Positions 25,092 through 32,313 of a stretch of 64,000 nt of DNA are shown here, piece by piece (positions within the stretch are counted from its first letter, which is position 1; each line of letters opens with the position of its first letter). A program made the position numbers and the translations under genes. The stretch comes from Acidimicrobiales bacterium (lineage in GTDB: Bacteria; Actinomycetota; Acidimicrobiia; Acidimicrobiales; Aldehydirespiratoraceae), in contig JAWPML010000001.1 in NCBI GenBank assembly GCA_033344915.1, positions 2,662,369-2,726,368 of the forward strand, read 5' to 3'. The notes under the pieces were generated by a model. The model did not search any database. It was not told where the DNA came from and saw only the letters and a program-made list of their open reading frames with translations.

Positions 25092-25538
25092 TCAACCCTG
25101 GTCTCCCCAGCCCCCCGGGACGCGCCCGTCGACGGTGACCTTGCGCTCGGCGAACCGCCAGCGACCGTCGACCCGGCGATAGCGGTCGATGTAGCGGCCC
25201 CAGTGGTCGAGACCGCGGTCGGTCAGCACCTGGTAGTAGCAGCGGCTCGTCGCGGTGTGTTCGTCCCCGACGTCGATCTGGAGGGACGCGGTGAAGTGCC
25301 GGATGAACGCGGCGGCTGCTCCCGCGCCGTCGCCCGTCTTCGCCGCGGCGTTCGTGAACATGCCCTCGATGGCGTCGCGGCCGTGGTGCGAGCCCGACGG
25401 GATGTGCATCGTCGCATCCGGGGTGAAGAGCTCGAGCATCTCGGCGAACCGGCCGGCGTCGCCGTTCGCGTTGTAGCGGGCCACCAGGTCGCGAATCGCC
25501 TCTCTGGCCTCGAGTTCCCACAGCTCCATGAGGTCCAT
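25092..25538 (-). CDS. SnoaL/NTF2-like protein
   Basis: A 148-residue protein of the SnoaL-like polyketide cyclase/NTF2 fold: 'EAREAIRDLVARYNANGDAGRFAEMLELFTPDATMHIPSGSHHGRDAIEGMFTN' followed by 'SRCYYQVLTDRGLDHWGRYIDRYRRVDGRWRFAERKVTVDGR'. This is the usual helix-helix-strand then curved-sheet layout with the final W-R-F-x-x-R-x-V. Proteins of this class act as isomerases, dehydratases or binding subunits; the role here is unknown. Three in-frame ATGs (25565, 25538, 25529) are possible, and 25538 gives a typical N-terminus. It is divergent from the enoyl-CoA hydratase gene. Confidence 0.75.
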   Translation of the reverse strand: MDLMELWELEAREAIRDLVARYNANGDAGRFAEMLELFTPDATMHIPSGSHHGRDAIEGMFTNAAAKTGDGAGAAAAFIRHFTASLQIDVGDEHTATSRCYYQVLTDRGLDHWGRYIDRYRRVDGRWRFAERKVTVDGRVPGGWGDQG

Positions 25539-25566
25539 CTCTAGCAGGCGCGCTACCTCGAGCAAC

Positions 25567-25572
25567 TAGCGT
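25567..25572 (+). promoter_or_regulatory. -10 box TAGCGT, leaderless start of enoyl-CoA hydratase gene
   Basis: TAGCGT is followed by 7 nt and then the ATG at 25580. The same hexamer with the same spacing occurs at 30006 and, on the minus strand, at 60743-60748 with 6 nt spacing. Confidence 0.55.
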
Positions 25573-25579
25573 CGCGGCG

Positions 25580-26410
25580 ATGAGTGCACACCCGGCAAAG
25601 CCGTATCCGATCGACGTCGACGGTCTGGAGATCGTCACCCATCACGATCGCGGCGTGCTCGAGCTCACGATCGACCGACCGGATCGACGCAACGCCGTGA
25701 CCGACGACATCGTGCAGGCGCTCATCGGAGCCATCGAGGCAGCCGGGTCCGACGACGAGGTGCGGGTCGTCCGGCTCGACGGGCGCGGCGACCACTTCTG
25801 TTCGGGATTCGACCTCGCCGGCCGGGCCAAACCCGACGGCCCGCTCCGTGCCGGCGAGACACAACGCCGAATGCGCTGGCAGGTCGACGAGTTGATCCCG
25901 GCCATGCTGGAGACCCAGACCCCGATCGTCGCGTCGGTTCGCGGCACGGCGATGGGCCTCGGTCTCGCGATGGCGCTCGCCGCCGACTTCGCCATCGTGG
26001 CCGACGATGCTCGCCTCTCGTCGCCGTTCGTGCGCTCGGGGTTCACCCCCGACAGCGGCAGCTCCTGGCTCCTCCCCCGGCTCGTCGGGGTGGCCCGGGC
26101 GAAGGACATGCTCCTGCTCGGCACCACGATCGACGGGGCGACCGCCGCGGGGTGGGGAATGGTGCACACGGCCGTACCTGCGGGCGACGTCGGCGCCGCC
26201 ACCGACGCCCTGGTCGAACGACTCGCGACGAGTGCGACGGTCGCGGTCGGACTCGCCAAGTCACTCGTCCACCGGTCGCTGACGGCGGACCTCGATCGGC
26301 ATCTCGCGGACGAGGCGATGGCCATCGAGCTGTCGAGCCGCTCCGCCGACTTCGCCGAATGGAGCCGGGCCCGGCGCGAGAAGCGTGACCCGGAGTTCGA
26401 CGGGCGATGA
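25580..26410 (+). CDS. Enoyl-CoA hydratase/isomerase family protein
   Basis: The 276-residue crotonase-fold protein shows 'LELTIDRPDRRNAVTDDIVQALIGAIEAA', the oxyanion-hole segment 'VVRLDGRGDHFCSGFDLAGRAK', and the second block 'TPIVASVRGTAMGLGLAMALAADFAIVADDARLSSPFVRSGFTPDSGSSWLLPRLVG'. The canonical catalytic Glu positions are not both obvious, so isomerase or other acyl-CoA activity is possible. It probably acts in beta-oxidation of the acyl-CoA produced by the ligase two genes downstream. Its stop overlaps the ATG of the quinone reductase-like gene (ATGA). Confidence 0.88.
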   Translation: MSAHPAKPYPIDVDGLEIVTHHDRGVLELTIDRPDRRNAVTDDIVQALIGAIEAAGSDDEVRVVRLDGRGDHFCSGFDLAGRAKPDGPLRAGETQRRMRWQVDELIPAMLETQTPIVASVRGTAMGLGLAMALAADFAIVADDARLSSPFVRSGFTPDSGSSWLLPRLVGVARAKDMLLLGTTIDGATAAGWGMVHTAVPAGDVGAATDALVERLATSATVAVGLAKSLVHRSLTADLDRHLADEAMAIELSSRSADFAEWSRARREKRDPEFDGR

Positions 26411-27459
26411 CGTCCTCCATCGCCGCCTCCGCCGTCGTTCTCGACGAGACCGGTGGCCCCGACGTGATGTCCCTTCGCCCCGTCGAGATCGGACCGCCCG
26501 GGGCCGGTGAACTGCTCGTGGAGGTTCACGCGGCCGGCGTCAACTTCATCGACACCTACAACCGCTCCGGGCTGTATCCGGTCGCCCTGCCGTTCACGCC
26601 CGGCAGTGAGGGATCCGGCACGATCCTGGAGGTGGGCGACGCGATGGGCGACGCGATGGGCGACGCGGCTGGTGACCCGGCGTTCGCCGTGGGCGATCGC
26701 GTCGCGTGGGTCGGCGGCGGCCGTTCCTACGCAACCGACACCGTGATCCCCGCGGCCTCTGCGTTTCCCATACCCGAGGGCATGGATCTCGACATCGCCG
26801 CGGCGCTGCCGCTGCAAGGGCTCACCGCGCACTACCTCATCGATGCCGTGTACCCGCTCGGTCCCAGCGACACGTGCCTGGTGCACGCGGCGGCCGGCGG
26901 CACCGGTCGGTTGATCGTCCAGATGGCGAAGCTGCGGGGCGCCACGGTCATCGCGACCGTCGGATCCGAGGCGAAGGCCGAACTCGCCCACTCCGCCGGG
27001 GCGGACCACGTCATCGACTATCGGGCGCATCCGCCCACCGATGGCCTCGTCCGCGCCGTGGAGGCGATCGTCGGTCCCACTGCCGTCGACGTCGTCTACG
27101 ACGGCGTGGGCGCCGCCACGTTCGATGCCGGCATCGCTCTGCTGCGGACCCGCGGGACCATGGCCACGTTCGGCAACGCGTCGGGCCCGGTCGAGCCGAT
27201 CACACCGCTCACGCTCATGCCGAAGTCGCTGATCCTCACGCGGCCGAGGCTCTTCGACTTCATCGCCGCACCGGCGGAACGCGAACGGCGCTGGAGCGAG
27301 ACCCTCGCCTGGGTGCGCGACGGCGCCCTCGACGTCCACATCGGCATGCGGGCGCCGTTGGACGAGGCCGCCGATGTCCACCGGGCTCTCGAGAGTCGCG
27401 CCACGACCGGCAAGCTGCTGCTGCTCGCCGCTTCGGGGCCCGAGGGCGCGCAGGGCTAG
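26407..27459 (+). CDS. Zinc-independent quinone oxidoreductase-like MDR protein
   Basis: A 350-residue medium-chain dehydrogenase/reductase of the QOR group. 'VEVHAAGVNFIDTYNRSGLYPVALPFTPGSEGSGTILEVG' is the N-terminal catalytic domain, and the NADPH-binding motif is 'VHAAAGGTGRLIVQMAKLRGATVIATVGSEAKAELA'. No Cys/His zinc ligands are seen. It reduces quinones or enoyl-type ketones. A 12-bp tandem repeat at 26634-26669 inserts GDAMGDAMGDAAGD in a surface turn. The stop codon TAG (27457-27459) is also the first part of a -10 box for the ligase that follows 11 nt later. Confidence 0.86.
   Translation: MTSSIAASAVVLDETGGPDVMSLRPVEIGPPGAGELLVEVHAAGVNFIDTYNRSGLYPVALPFTPGSEGSGTILEVGDAMGDAMGDAAGDPAFAVGDRVAWVGGGRSYATDTVIPAASAFPIPEGMDLDIAAALPLQGLTAHYLIDAVYPLGPSDTCLVHAAAGGTGRLIVQMAKLRGATVIATVGSEAKAELAHSAGADHVIDYRAHPPTDGLVRAVEAIVGPTAVDVVYDGVGAATFDAGIALLRTRGTMATFGNASGPVEPITPLTLMPKSLILTRPRLFDFIAAPAERERRWSETLAWVRDGALDVHIGMRAPLDEAADVHRALESRATTGKLLLLAASGPEGAQG
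26634..26669 (+). repeat. 12-bp tandem repeat in the quinone reductase-like gene
   Basis: The unit GGGCGACGCGAT occurs twice perfectly and a third time with changes at the end, encoding a repeated GDAM/GDAA turn. The number of copies is a multiple of three bases, so the frame is kept. Confidence 0.85.
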
Positions 27460-27462
27460 ATT
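27457..27462 (+). promoter_or_regulatory. -10 box TAGATT overlapping the upstream stop codon
   Basis: TAGATT contains the TAG stop of the quinone reductase-like gene and lies 8 nt before the ATG of the ligase at 27471. The ligase could thus be expressed separately as a leaderless mRNA although it sits in an operon. Confidence 0.45.
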
Positions 27463-27470
27463 CGCGGATC

Positions 27471-29075
27471 ATGAGCAGCGCACCCTGGGCCACGATCCCC
27501 GAGCTGATCGACGATGCCGCGACCCGTTTCGCCGACAACGAGGCGATGGTCGACGGCGACGTGCGATGGACCTTCGCCGAGTTCCGCGACGAGATCCATC
27601 GCGGCGCTCGCGCTCTCATGGCGAGCGGCATCGAGGCCGGCGACCGCGTGGCCGTGTGGGCGCCCAACATCTGGGAGTGGGCCATCGCTGCGCTCGGCGT
27701 GCATGTCGCCGGCGGCGTCATCGTGCCGATCAACACCCGCTTCAAGGGCCGCGAGGCCAACTACGTCCTGACCAACAGCGGCGCCCGCATGCTGTTCACC
27801 GTCACGGACTTCCTCGACACCGACTATGTGGCCGCGTTGCGGGGTACGGGCGAGGACCTCCCCGGCACGCTCGAGGAGATCGTGGTGATGCGGGGGACCT
27901 GCCCGCCGGACACGACGCCGTTCGCCGACTTCATCGCCCGCGCCGACGACGTCCCCGACGACGACCGCGCCGCTCGCACCGCGGCGATCACCGGTGACGA
28001 CCTGTGCCACATCATGTTCACCTCGGGCACGACCGGTGACCCGAAGGGCGCCATGCTCATCCACTCGGCGATCTGTCGCGCGTACCTCGTGTGGGCCGAG
28101 GGCGTCGGGCTCGACCAGGACCGCTACCTCATCGTCAATCCGTTCTTCCACTCGTTCGGACTGAACGCCGGCATCCTCGCCTGTCTGATGACCGGCAGCA
28201 CGATCATCCCGCACCCCGTGTTCGACATCCCCTCCGTCATGCAACGCATCGCGGAGGAACGGGTCTCCGCCTTCCCCGGACCGCCGGCGATCTACCAGAC
28301 GATCCTCAACACGGAGAACCTCGACGACTTCGACCTGTCCAGCCTGCGGCTGGCGGTGACCGGCGCCGCGCCGGTGCCCGTGTCATTGATCGAGGAGATG
28401 CGGGCCCGCCTCGGCTTCGAGACCATCATCACGGCCTACGGCCTGACCGAGTCGTCCGGCATGGCCACGATGTGCCGGGTCGGCGACTCCGCCGAGGTCA
28501 TCTCGGGCAGCTCCGGACGGGCGATCGACGGCGTCGAGGTGCTCATCGTCGATCGCGACGGCAACGAGGTGCCGCGGGGCGAGCCGGGCGAGATCGTCGT
28601 CCGCGGCTACAACCTGATGAAGGGCTATCTCGGCGATCCGGAGAAGACGGCCGAGACCATCGACCGCGACGGATGGCTCCACACCGGCGACATCGGTGTG
28701 ATGGACGAAGCCGGCAACGTCGACATCACCGACCGGGTGAAGGACATGTTCATCAACGGCGGCTTCAACGCCTACCCGGCCGAGATCGAGAACCTCATGT
28801 TGAACCACCGGGAGGTCGGCCAGGTCGCCGTGGTGGGCGTTCCCGACCAACGGCTCGGTGAAGTCGGCTACGCCTTCGTGGTGCCGACCCCGGGCGCATC
28901 CGCCCGTACGGACCCGGACGCCGCGGCCGACGAGTTGTTGGCGTGGTGCAAGGCCGAGATGGCCAACTACAAGGCGCCCCGCCACATCACGTTCGTCGAC
29001 GAGTTCCCGCTCAATGCGAGCGGCAAGGTCCTCAAGTACGAACTGCGTGACCGGGCCGTCGCGTCGCTCTCCTGA
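27471..29075 (+). CDS. Acyl-CoA ligase, FadD3-like AMP-forming
   Basis: A 534-residue ANL-superfamily ligase. 'IMFTSGTTGDPKGAMLIHS' is the P-loop at about residue 182, 'ITAYGLTESSGMATMC' the A5 motif, 'GWLHTGDIGVMDEAGNVDITDRVKDMFINGGFNAYPAEIE' the hinge region and 'FPLNASGKVLKYELR' the C-terminal catalytic lysine segment. The overall sequence is close in style to FadD3, the ligase for the steroid ring-derived HIP acid in mycobacteria, but substrate specificity cannot be proven by eye. The frame is open further upstream inside the previous gene; ATG 27471 behind TAGATT is chosen. The gene completes a hydratase-reductase-ligase set. Confidence 0.9.
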   Translation: MSSAPWATIPELIDDAATRFADNEAMVDGDVRWTFAEFRDEIHRGARALMASGIEAGDRVAVWAPNIWEWAIAALGVHVAGGVIVPINTRFKGREANYVLTNSGARMLFTVTDFLDTDYVAALRGTGEDLPGTLEEIVVMRGTCPPDTTPFADFIARADDVPDDDRAARTAAITGDDLCHIMFTSGTTGDPKGAMLIHSAICRAYLVWAEGVGLDQDRYLIVNPFFHSFGLNAGILACLMTGSTIIPHPVFDIPSVMQRIAEERVSAFPGPPAIYQTILNTENLDDFDLSSLRLAVTGAAPVPVSLIEEMRARLGFETIITAYGLTESSGMATMCRVGDSAEVISGSSGRAIDGVEVLIVDRDGNEVPRGEPGEIVVRGYNLMKGYLGDPEKTAETIDRDGWLHTGDIGVMDEAGNVDITDRVKDMFINGGFNAYPAEIENLMLNHREVGQVAVVGVPDQRLGEVGYAFVVPTPGASARTDPDAAADELLAWCKAEMANYKAPRHITFVDEFPLNASGKVLKYELRDRAVASLS

Positions 29076-29084
29076 CCGGCCCGG

Positions 29085-29894
29085 TCAAACGAGGATCGCC
29101 ACGCCGCTCACCGCGATCCACGCGAGGCCGACTGCACCACCGGCCGGGAGGACCACGCGTCCCAGGCGCATCAGCGCCGGGGGTCGTGGATAGCGGATGG
29201 TCCTCGCGGCCACGACGACGGCGAGCGCGACCAACAGCGGCGGGATGAGGGCGAGCAACGCCAGGGGCGCAAGGCCGGCCAGACCGCGAATCGACGGACC
29301 GGGCGTCGGCCATAGGGGTACCCAACGGTCGACGAGGATCGCGATCGTGAGTGGACCGATCGCGATCACGGCAAGGCAGAGAACGACCGCGAGCCAGCGG
29401 GGCTCGAGGATCGCGAAGTCGTGGTTCTCCGGATCCAGGACGCCACTCGGCCGGGCGAGCAGTCCACCGGCGATCCCCACCCCGACGAGTCCGGCCGTCA
29501 GACTCCGCGCCGGCAGGAGCCGGCGGGCGCTCAGATAGCCGATCGCGCCGACGATGCCCATGAATGTGCCGGCCGCGAGGAGGAAGCCCGTTCCCCCGCC
29601 CGATACCTCGCCGACGATCTCGTCGGCGTCGGTGAGTCTGCCGTTCGCGTCCGGTGACGTCGCGGCGAGCACGCGCATCATGAGGCGGCCGCCCATCCCG
29701 ATCGAGAGCAGTCCACCGAGCGCTCCCGCGGCGATCGCGGCACACACCACACCCAGCTCGGATCGCGCCCGAGCGCGCCACGGGACGTCGTTGCCTCCGC
29801 GTTCGGTCGCCTCGACGTGGCGACCGGCGACGACCACGACGAACGAGGCGAGCACGCCGAGCGAACACAGGATGGTCACGACGGTCTTGGTCAC
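29085..29894 (-). CDS. Integral membrane protein, unknown function
   Basis: A 269-residue protein with about eight predicted membrane spans: 'TVVTILCSLGVLASFVVVVAG', 'LGVVCAAIAAGALGGLLSIGMGGRLMMRVL', 'GFLLAAGTFMGIVGAIGYLSA', 'LTAGLVGVGIAGGLLA', 'WLAVVLCLAVIAIGPLTIAILV' and others. I do not recognise the family. The block 'GGRLMMRVLAATSPDANGRLTDADEIVGEVSGGGT' looks like a structured loop between spans. Start is GTG 29894 with GAGGA 7 nt upstream, so this gene seems to use a Shine-Dalgarno. It is convergent with the ligase gene (9 nt apart) and divergent from the deiodinase-like gene. Confidence 0.65.
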   Translation of the reverse strand: MTKTVVTILCSLGVLASFVVVVAGRHVEATERGGNDVPWRARARSELGVVCAAIAAGALGGLLSIGMGGRLMMRVLAATSPDANGRLTDADEIVGEVSGGGTGFLLAAGTFMGIVGAIGYLSARRLLPARSLTAGLVGVGIAGGLLARPSGVLDPENHDFAILEPRWLAVVLCLAVIAIGPLTIAILVDRWVPLWPTPGPSIRGLAGLAPLALLALIPPLLVALAVVVAARTIRYPRPPALMRLGRVVLPAGGAVGLAWIAVSGVAILV

Positions 29895-30005
29895 GGGCAG
29901 GTCCTCGCCACGGCGCTCCTCGTCGAAGCGGCTTCAACTGGACAGACGAGCGACGTCGCCCCGCGGGTGACAGGCGTCGCGATTCGCCGACCGTCCGCCG
30001 TGTCC

Positions 30006-30011
30006 TAGCGT
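30006..30011 (+). promoter_or_regulatory. -10 box TAGCGT, leaderless start of the deiodinase-like gene
   Basis: TAGCGT is followed by 7 nt and the ATG at 30019. It supports ATG 30019 over GTG 30013, which would fall between the box and the expected transcript start. Confidence 0.55.
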
Positions 30012-30018
30012 CGTGTCG

Positions 30019-30729
30019 ATGGCGACGTACGAGCACCCCTATCCGGACCCTGAGCTCGCGGCAGCGCACCCGTTCACACCCTATGACGTGGCGGCGCGAT
30101 CGGACGACGAGATGCGGGCGAGGGCCGGGGAGTTCCACGAACTCATGGACGCCCGCCGCAGTGTCCGGATGTTCGACGACCGGCCGGTCCCCCGCGACCT
30201 GATCGAGACGGCGATCCGAACGGCGTCAACCGCGCCGTCCGGCGCCCACATGCAACCGTGGACGTTCGTCGCGGTGAGCGACCCGGACCTCAAGCGCCGG
30301 ATCCGCTCGGCCGCGGAGGAAGAGGAACGAACGAACTATCTCGAGAACCGCATGAACGCCGAGTGGCAGGCCGCGCTGGCGCCGCTCGGCACCGATCACC
30401 ACAAGGAGTTCCTCGAGATCGCGCCCTGGTTGGTGGTCCTGTTCGAGCAGCGGTTCGGCGAGCACGATGACGGGTCGAAGAAGACCCACTACTACGTCAA
30501 GGAGAGCGTCGGGATCGCAGCCGGCATGTTCGTCACCGCGATCCATCAGATGGGGCTGGCGACGCTCCCCCACACGCCGAGCCCGATGGCATTCCTACGC
30601 GCCGTCCTCGACCGGCCCGAGACGGAACGACCGTTCGTGCTGTTCCCCGTGGGCCACCCGCTGCCGGGTGTTCAGGTGCCCGACCTCGAACGGAAGCCCC
30701 TGGATCAGGTGGCGCTCTTCCGGGAGTAG
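30019..30729 (+). CDS. Nitroreductase-fold flavoprotein, iodotyrosine deiodinase (IYD)-like
   Basis: The 236-residue protein matches the IYD branch of the nitroreductase family better than general nitroreductases. It shows 'RRSVRMFDDRPVP' (46-58, FMN), 'TAPSGAHMQPWTFV' (71-84), then the active-site lid 'EEEERTNYLENRMNAEW' and 'HHKEFLEIAPWLVVLFEQRFGE'. The lid residues that clamp the halotyrosine zwitterion in characterised IYDs (Glu, Tyr and Lys) are present as Glu103, Tyr107 and Lys129. 'KTHYYVKESVGIAAGMFVTAIHQMGLATLPHTPSPM' and 'PFVLFPVGHPLPG' complete the pattern. Expected activity is reductive dehalogenation of halogenated tyrosine or a related phenol using FMN. Its last 25 nt overlap the convergent SnoaL gene. 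Confidence 0.8.
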   Translation: MATYEHPYPDPELAAAHPFTPYDVAARSDDEMRARAGEFHELMDARRSVRMFDDRPVPRDLIETAIRTASTAPSGAHMQPWTFVAVSDPDLKRRIRSAAEEEERTNYLENRMNAEWQAALAPLGTDHHKEFLEIAPWLVVLFEQRFGEHDDGSKKTHYYVKESVGIAAGMFVTAIHQMGLATLPHTPSPMAFLRAVLDRPETERPFVLFPVGHPLPGVQVPDLERKPLDQVALFRE

Positions 30730-31199
30730 TCGCGCACCGGGTTTCGCGGCGGCATGTTGAAATCACCCTTCGGTGTCCACTGCGCCGACTTCAGGTCCTC
30801 GTTGATGTGGGCCATGTTCATCAGGTCCATCTCGTAGGAGAACTTTCCGCCGCCCGCGTAGTAGAGGACGGAGATGCCGGCCTGCGTGTAGATCTCACCG
30901 TCCGCGCCGGGAATGCGCTGGTCGAACATCGTCACGACGCGGTCACCGTCGACCATCGTCCACTGTTCGGGGAACTCCCAGTCGCCGAGCCCCGCCATCG
31001 ACTCCTCCAGGAACGTGCGGATCGCATCGATGCCTTCGACCCGACCCCACGCCGGATCGATGAACACGGCATCATCGGTGAAGAACGCGCTCAGCGTCTC
31101 CCACGGCGCGTCGCCGGCGAGGATCTTCTCCCGTTGCCCGACATAGGCCTCGTAGGTGGCGAGGGCCTCGGCCTCCGCAGGCGTCAGGTGCTGTGACAT
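30705..31199 (-). CDS. SnoaL/NTF2-like protein
   Basis: A 164-residue NTF2-fold protein: 'LATYEAYVGQREKILAGDAPWETLSAFFTDDAVFIDPAWGRVEGIDAIRTFLEESMAGLGDWEFPEQWTMVDGDRVVTMFDQRIPG' followed by a long strand region. The D-x-W-x-x-L-x-x-FTDDA-x-x-x-D-P start is typical of SnoaL-like domains used as cyclases, dehydratases or hydrolases. No catalytic residues can be assigned safely. It overlaps the 3' end of the deiodinase-like gene by 25 nt and is divergent from the PAF-acetylhydrolase-like gene, with both promoters packed in 36 bp. Confidence 0.75.
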   Translation of the reverse strand: MSQHLTPAEAEALATYEAYVGQREKILAGDAPWETLSAFFTDDAVFIDPAWGRVEGIDAIRTFLEESMAGLGDWEFPEQWTMVDGDRVVTMFDQRIPGADGEIYTQAGISVLYYAGGGKFSYEMDLMNMAHINEDLKSAQWTPKGDFNMPPRNPVRDYSRKSAT

Positions 31200-31205
31200 G
31201 TGCGC

Positions 31206-31211
31206 ACACTA
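31206..31211 (-). promoter_or_regulatory. -10 box TAGTGT for the SnoaL-like gene
   Basis: On the minus strand TAGTGT is followed after 6 nt by the ATG at 31199. It is 11 bp from the plus-strand -10 box of the divergent gene. Confidence 0.5.
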
Positions 31212-31222
31212 CGCATCTGCGC

Positions 31223-31228
31223 TAGACG
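31223..31228 (+). promoter_or_regulatory. -10 box TAGACG for the PAF-acetylhydrolase-like gene
   Basis: TAGACG (final T replaced by G) is followed by 7 nt and the ATG at 31236. It identifies 31236 rather than the upstream in-frame codon at 31200 as the start. Confidence 0.45.
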
Positions 31229-31235
31229 GACGCAC

Positions 31236-32294
31236 ATGTCGTATGACCCCTTCGCCCGAGGACCCCATCCGGTCGGCGTTCGCAGCGCCACCGTGGACAG
31301 TGCCGGCCGTTCCGTCCCGGTCGAGATCTGGTACCCGACCCGCGACAGCAACGTCGGCAAGGACCTCGACCCGGCGACGCAGGACACCTACGTGCTCGGA
31401 CCCGGCCTACCGGCCGCTCCGCAAGCCGCGCTGCGGGACGGACTGCCCTCCGTCGAAGCCACCAGTGGGACCGCACCCACGATCGTGTTCAGCCACGGAT
31501 TCGGCGGGCACCGCCGCCAGACCACGCACCTCACCACCCATCTCGCCAGTCACGGCTATGTCGTCGCCGCGCCGGACCACATGGGCAACACCGCGACGGA
31601 GGTCATGGGTTGGATGCTCGGCGTCGGGGCACCGGCCGACATGGCGGCCTACACGCGAGAGACGGCAACGAACCGCGTCGCCGATGCCACACGGACGCTC
31701 GACGGTCTCCTGTCGGGCGAGTTCGGGGTCACGGGTGCGACTGCGTCGTGCGGCATCACCGGACACAGCTTCGGTGGCTGGACCACCCTCGCGACGACCG
31801 CCGCCGATCCACGCATCCGCGCCGCCCTCCCGCTCGCGCCCGCCGGCGGCGATGGCGGCGTCCTCGCCGGACCCGACGATCCCCGGATCGCGATGCGCGA
31901 CATGCTCGAGCTGGACTGGGACCGGCCGGTGGACGTCCTCACGCTCGTTGCCGACGGCGACACGGTCCTCCCCTATCCGATGATGGCGGATCTTCTCGCT
32001 CGGGCGACCGGCATCGACCGCCTGGTCGTGCTCGCCAACGCGGACCACTACCACTTCTGCGACAACGTCGAAGCGGTGCACGATCTCATGTCGATGACCA
32101 TGGGCGAAGGAGCGAAGCCGTCGAGCGAACTGGTGCCCGGCGACCACGCCTACGCCATGACCACCGCGCTGGGGCTCGCCCACTTCGACGCGTCGTTGCG
32201 GGGCAGCCCTCCGGCCGCCGCCTTCCTGGCCCAGGACCTGCGCGCCGTTCTCGCCGAGCGCGGAGTCGACATCACTGTCGTCACCCGAAACTGA
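31236..32294 (+). CDS. Alpha/beta hydrolase, platelet-activating factor acetylhydrolase/dienelactone hydrolase-like
   Basis: A 352-residue alpha/beta hydrolase. 'RSVPVEIWYPT' near residue 25 and 'APTIVFSHGFGGHRRQTTHLTTHLASHGYVVAAPDHMGNT' (oxyanion turn) are typical of bacterial PAF-AH-like esterases, and the nucleophile elbow is 'GITGHSFGGWTTLA'. The acid is probably in 'LTLVADGDTVLPY' and the His in 'LANADHYHFCD'. It hydrolyses esters of unknown nature. No signal peptide is seen at this start. The sulfatase gene follows after 19 nt on the same strand. Confidence 0.85.
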   Translation: MSYDPFARGPHPVGVRSATVDSAGRSVPVEIWYPTRDSNVGKDLDPATQDTYVLGPGLPAAPQAALRDGLPSVEATSGTAPTIVFSHGFGGHRRQTTHLTTHLASHGYVVAAPDHMGNTATEVMGWMLGVGAPADMAAYTRETATNRVADATRTLDGLLSGEFGVTGATASCGITGHSFGGWTTLATTAADPRIRAALPLAPAGGDGGVLAGPDDPRIAMRDMLELDWDRPVDVLTLVADGDTVLPYPMMADLLARATGIDRLVVLANADHYHFCDNVEAVHDLMSMTMGEGAKPSSELVPGDHAYAMTTALGLAHFDASLRGSPPAAAFLAQDLRAVLAERGVDITVVTRN

Positions 32295-32313
32295 GCAGAG
32301 GCGCAAACGTCCC

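Noticed and set aside
30019-30729. Ordinary nitroreductase annotation only
   Set aside because: The IYD-type lid with Glu, Tyr and Lys is a more specific match.
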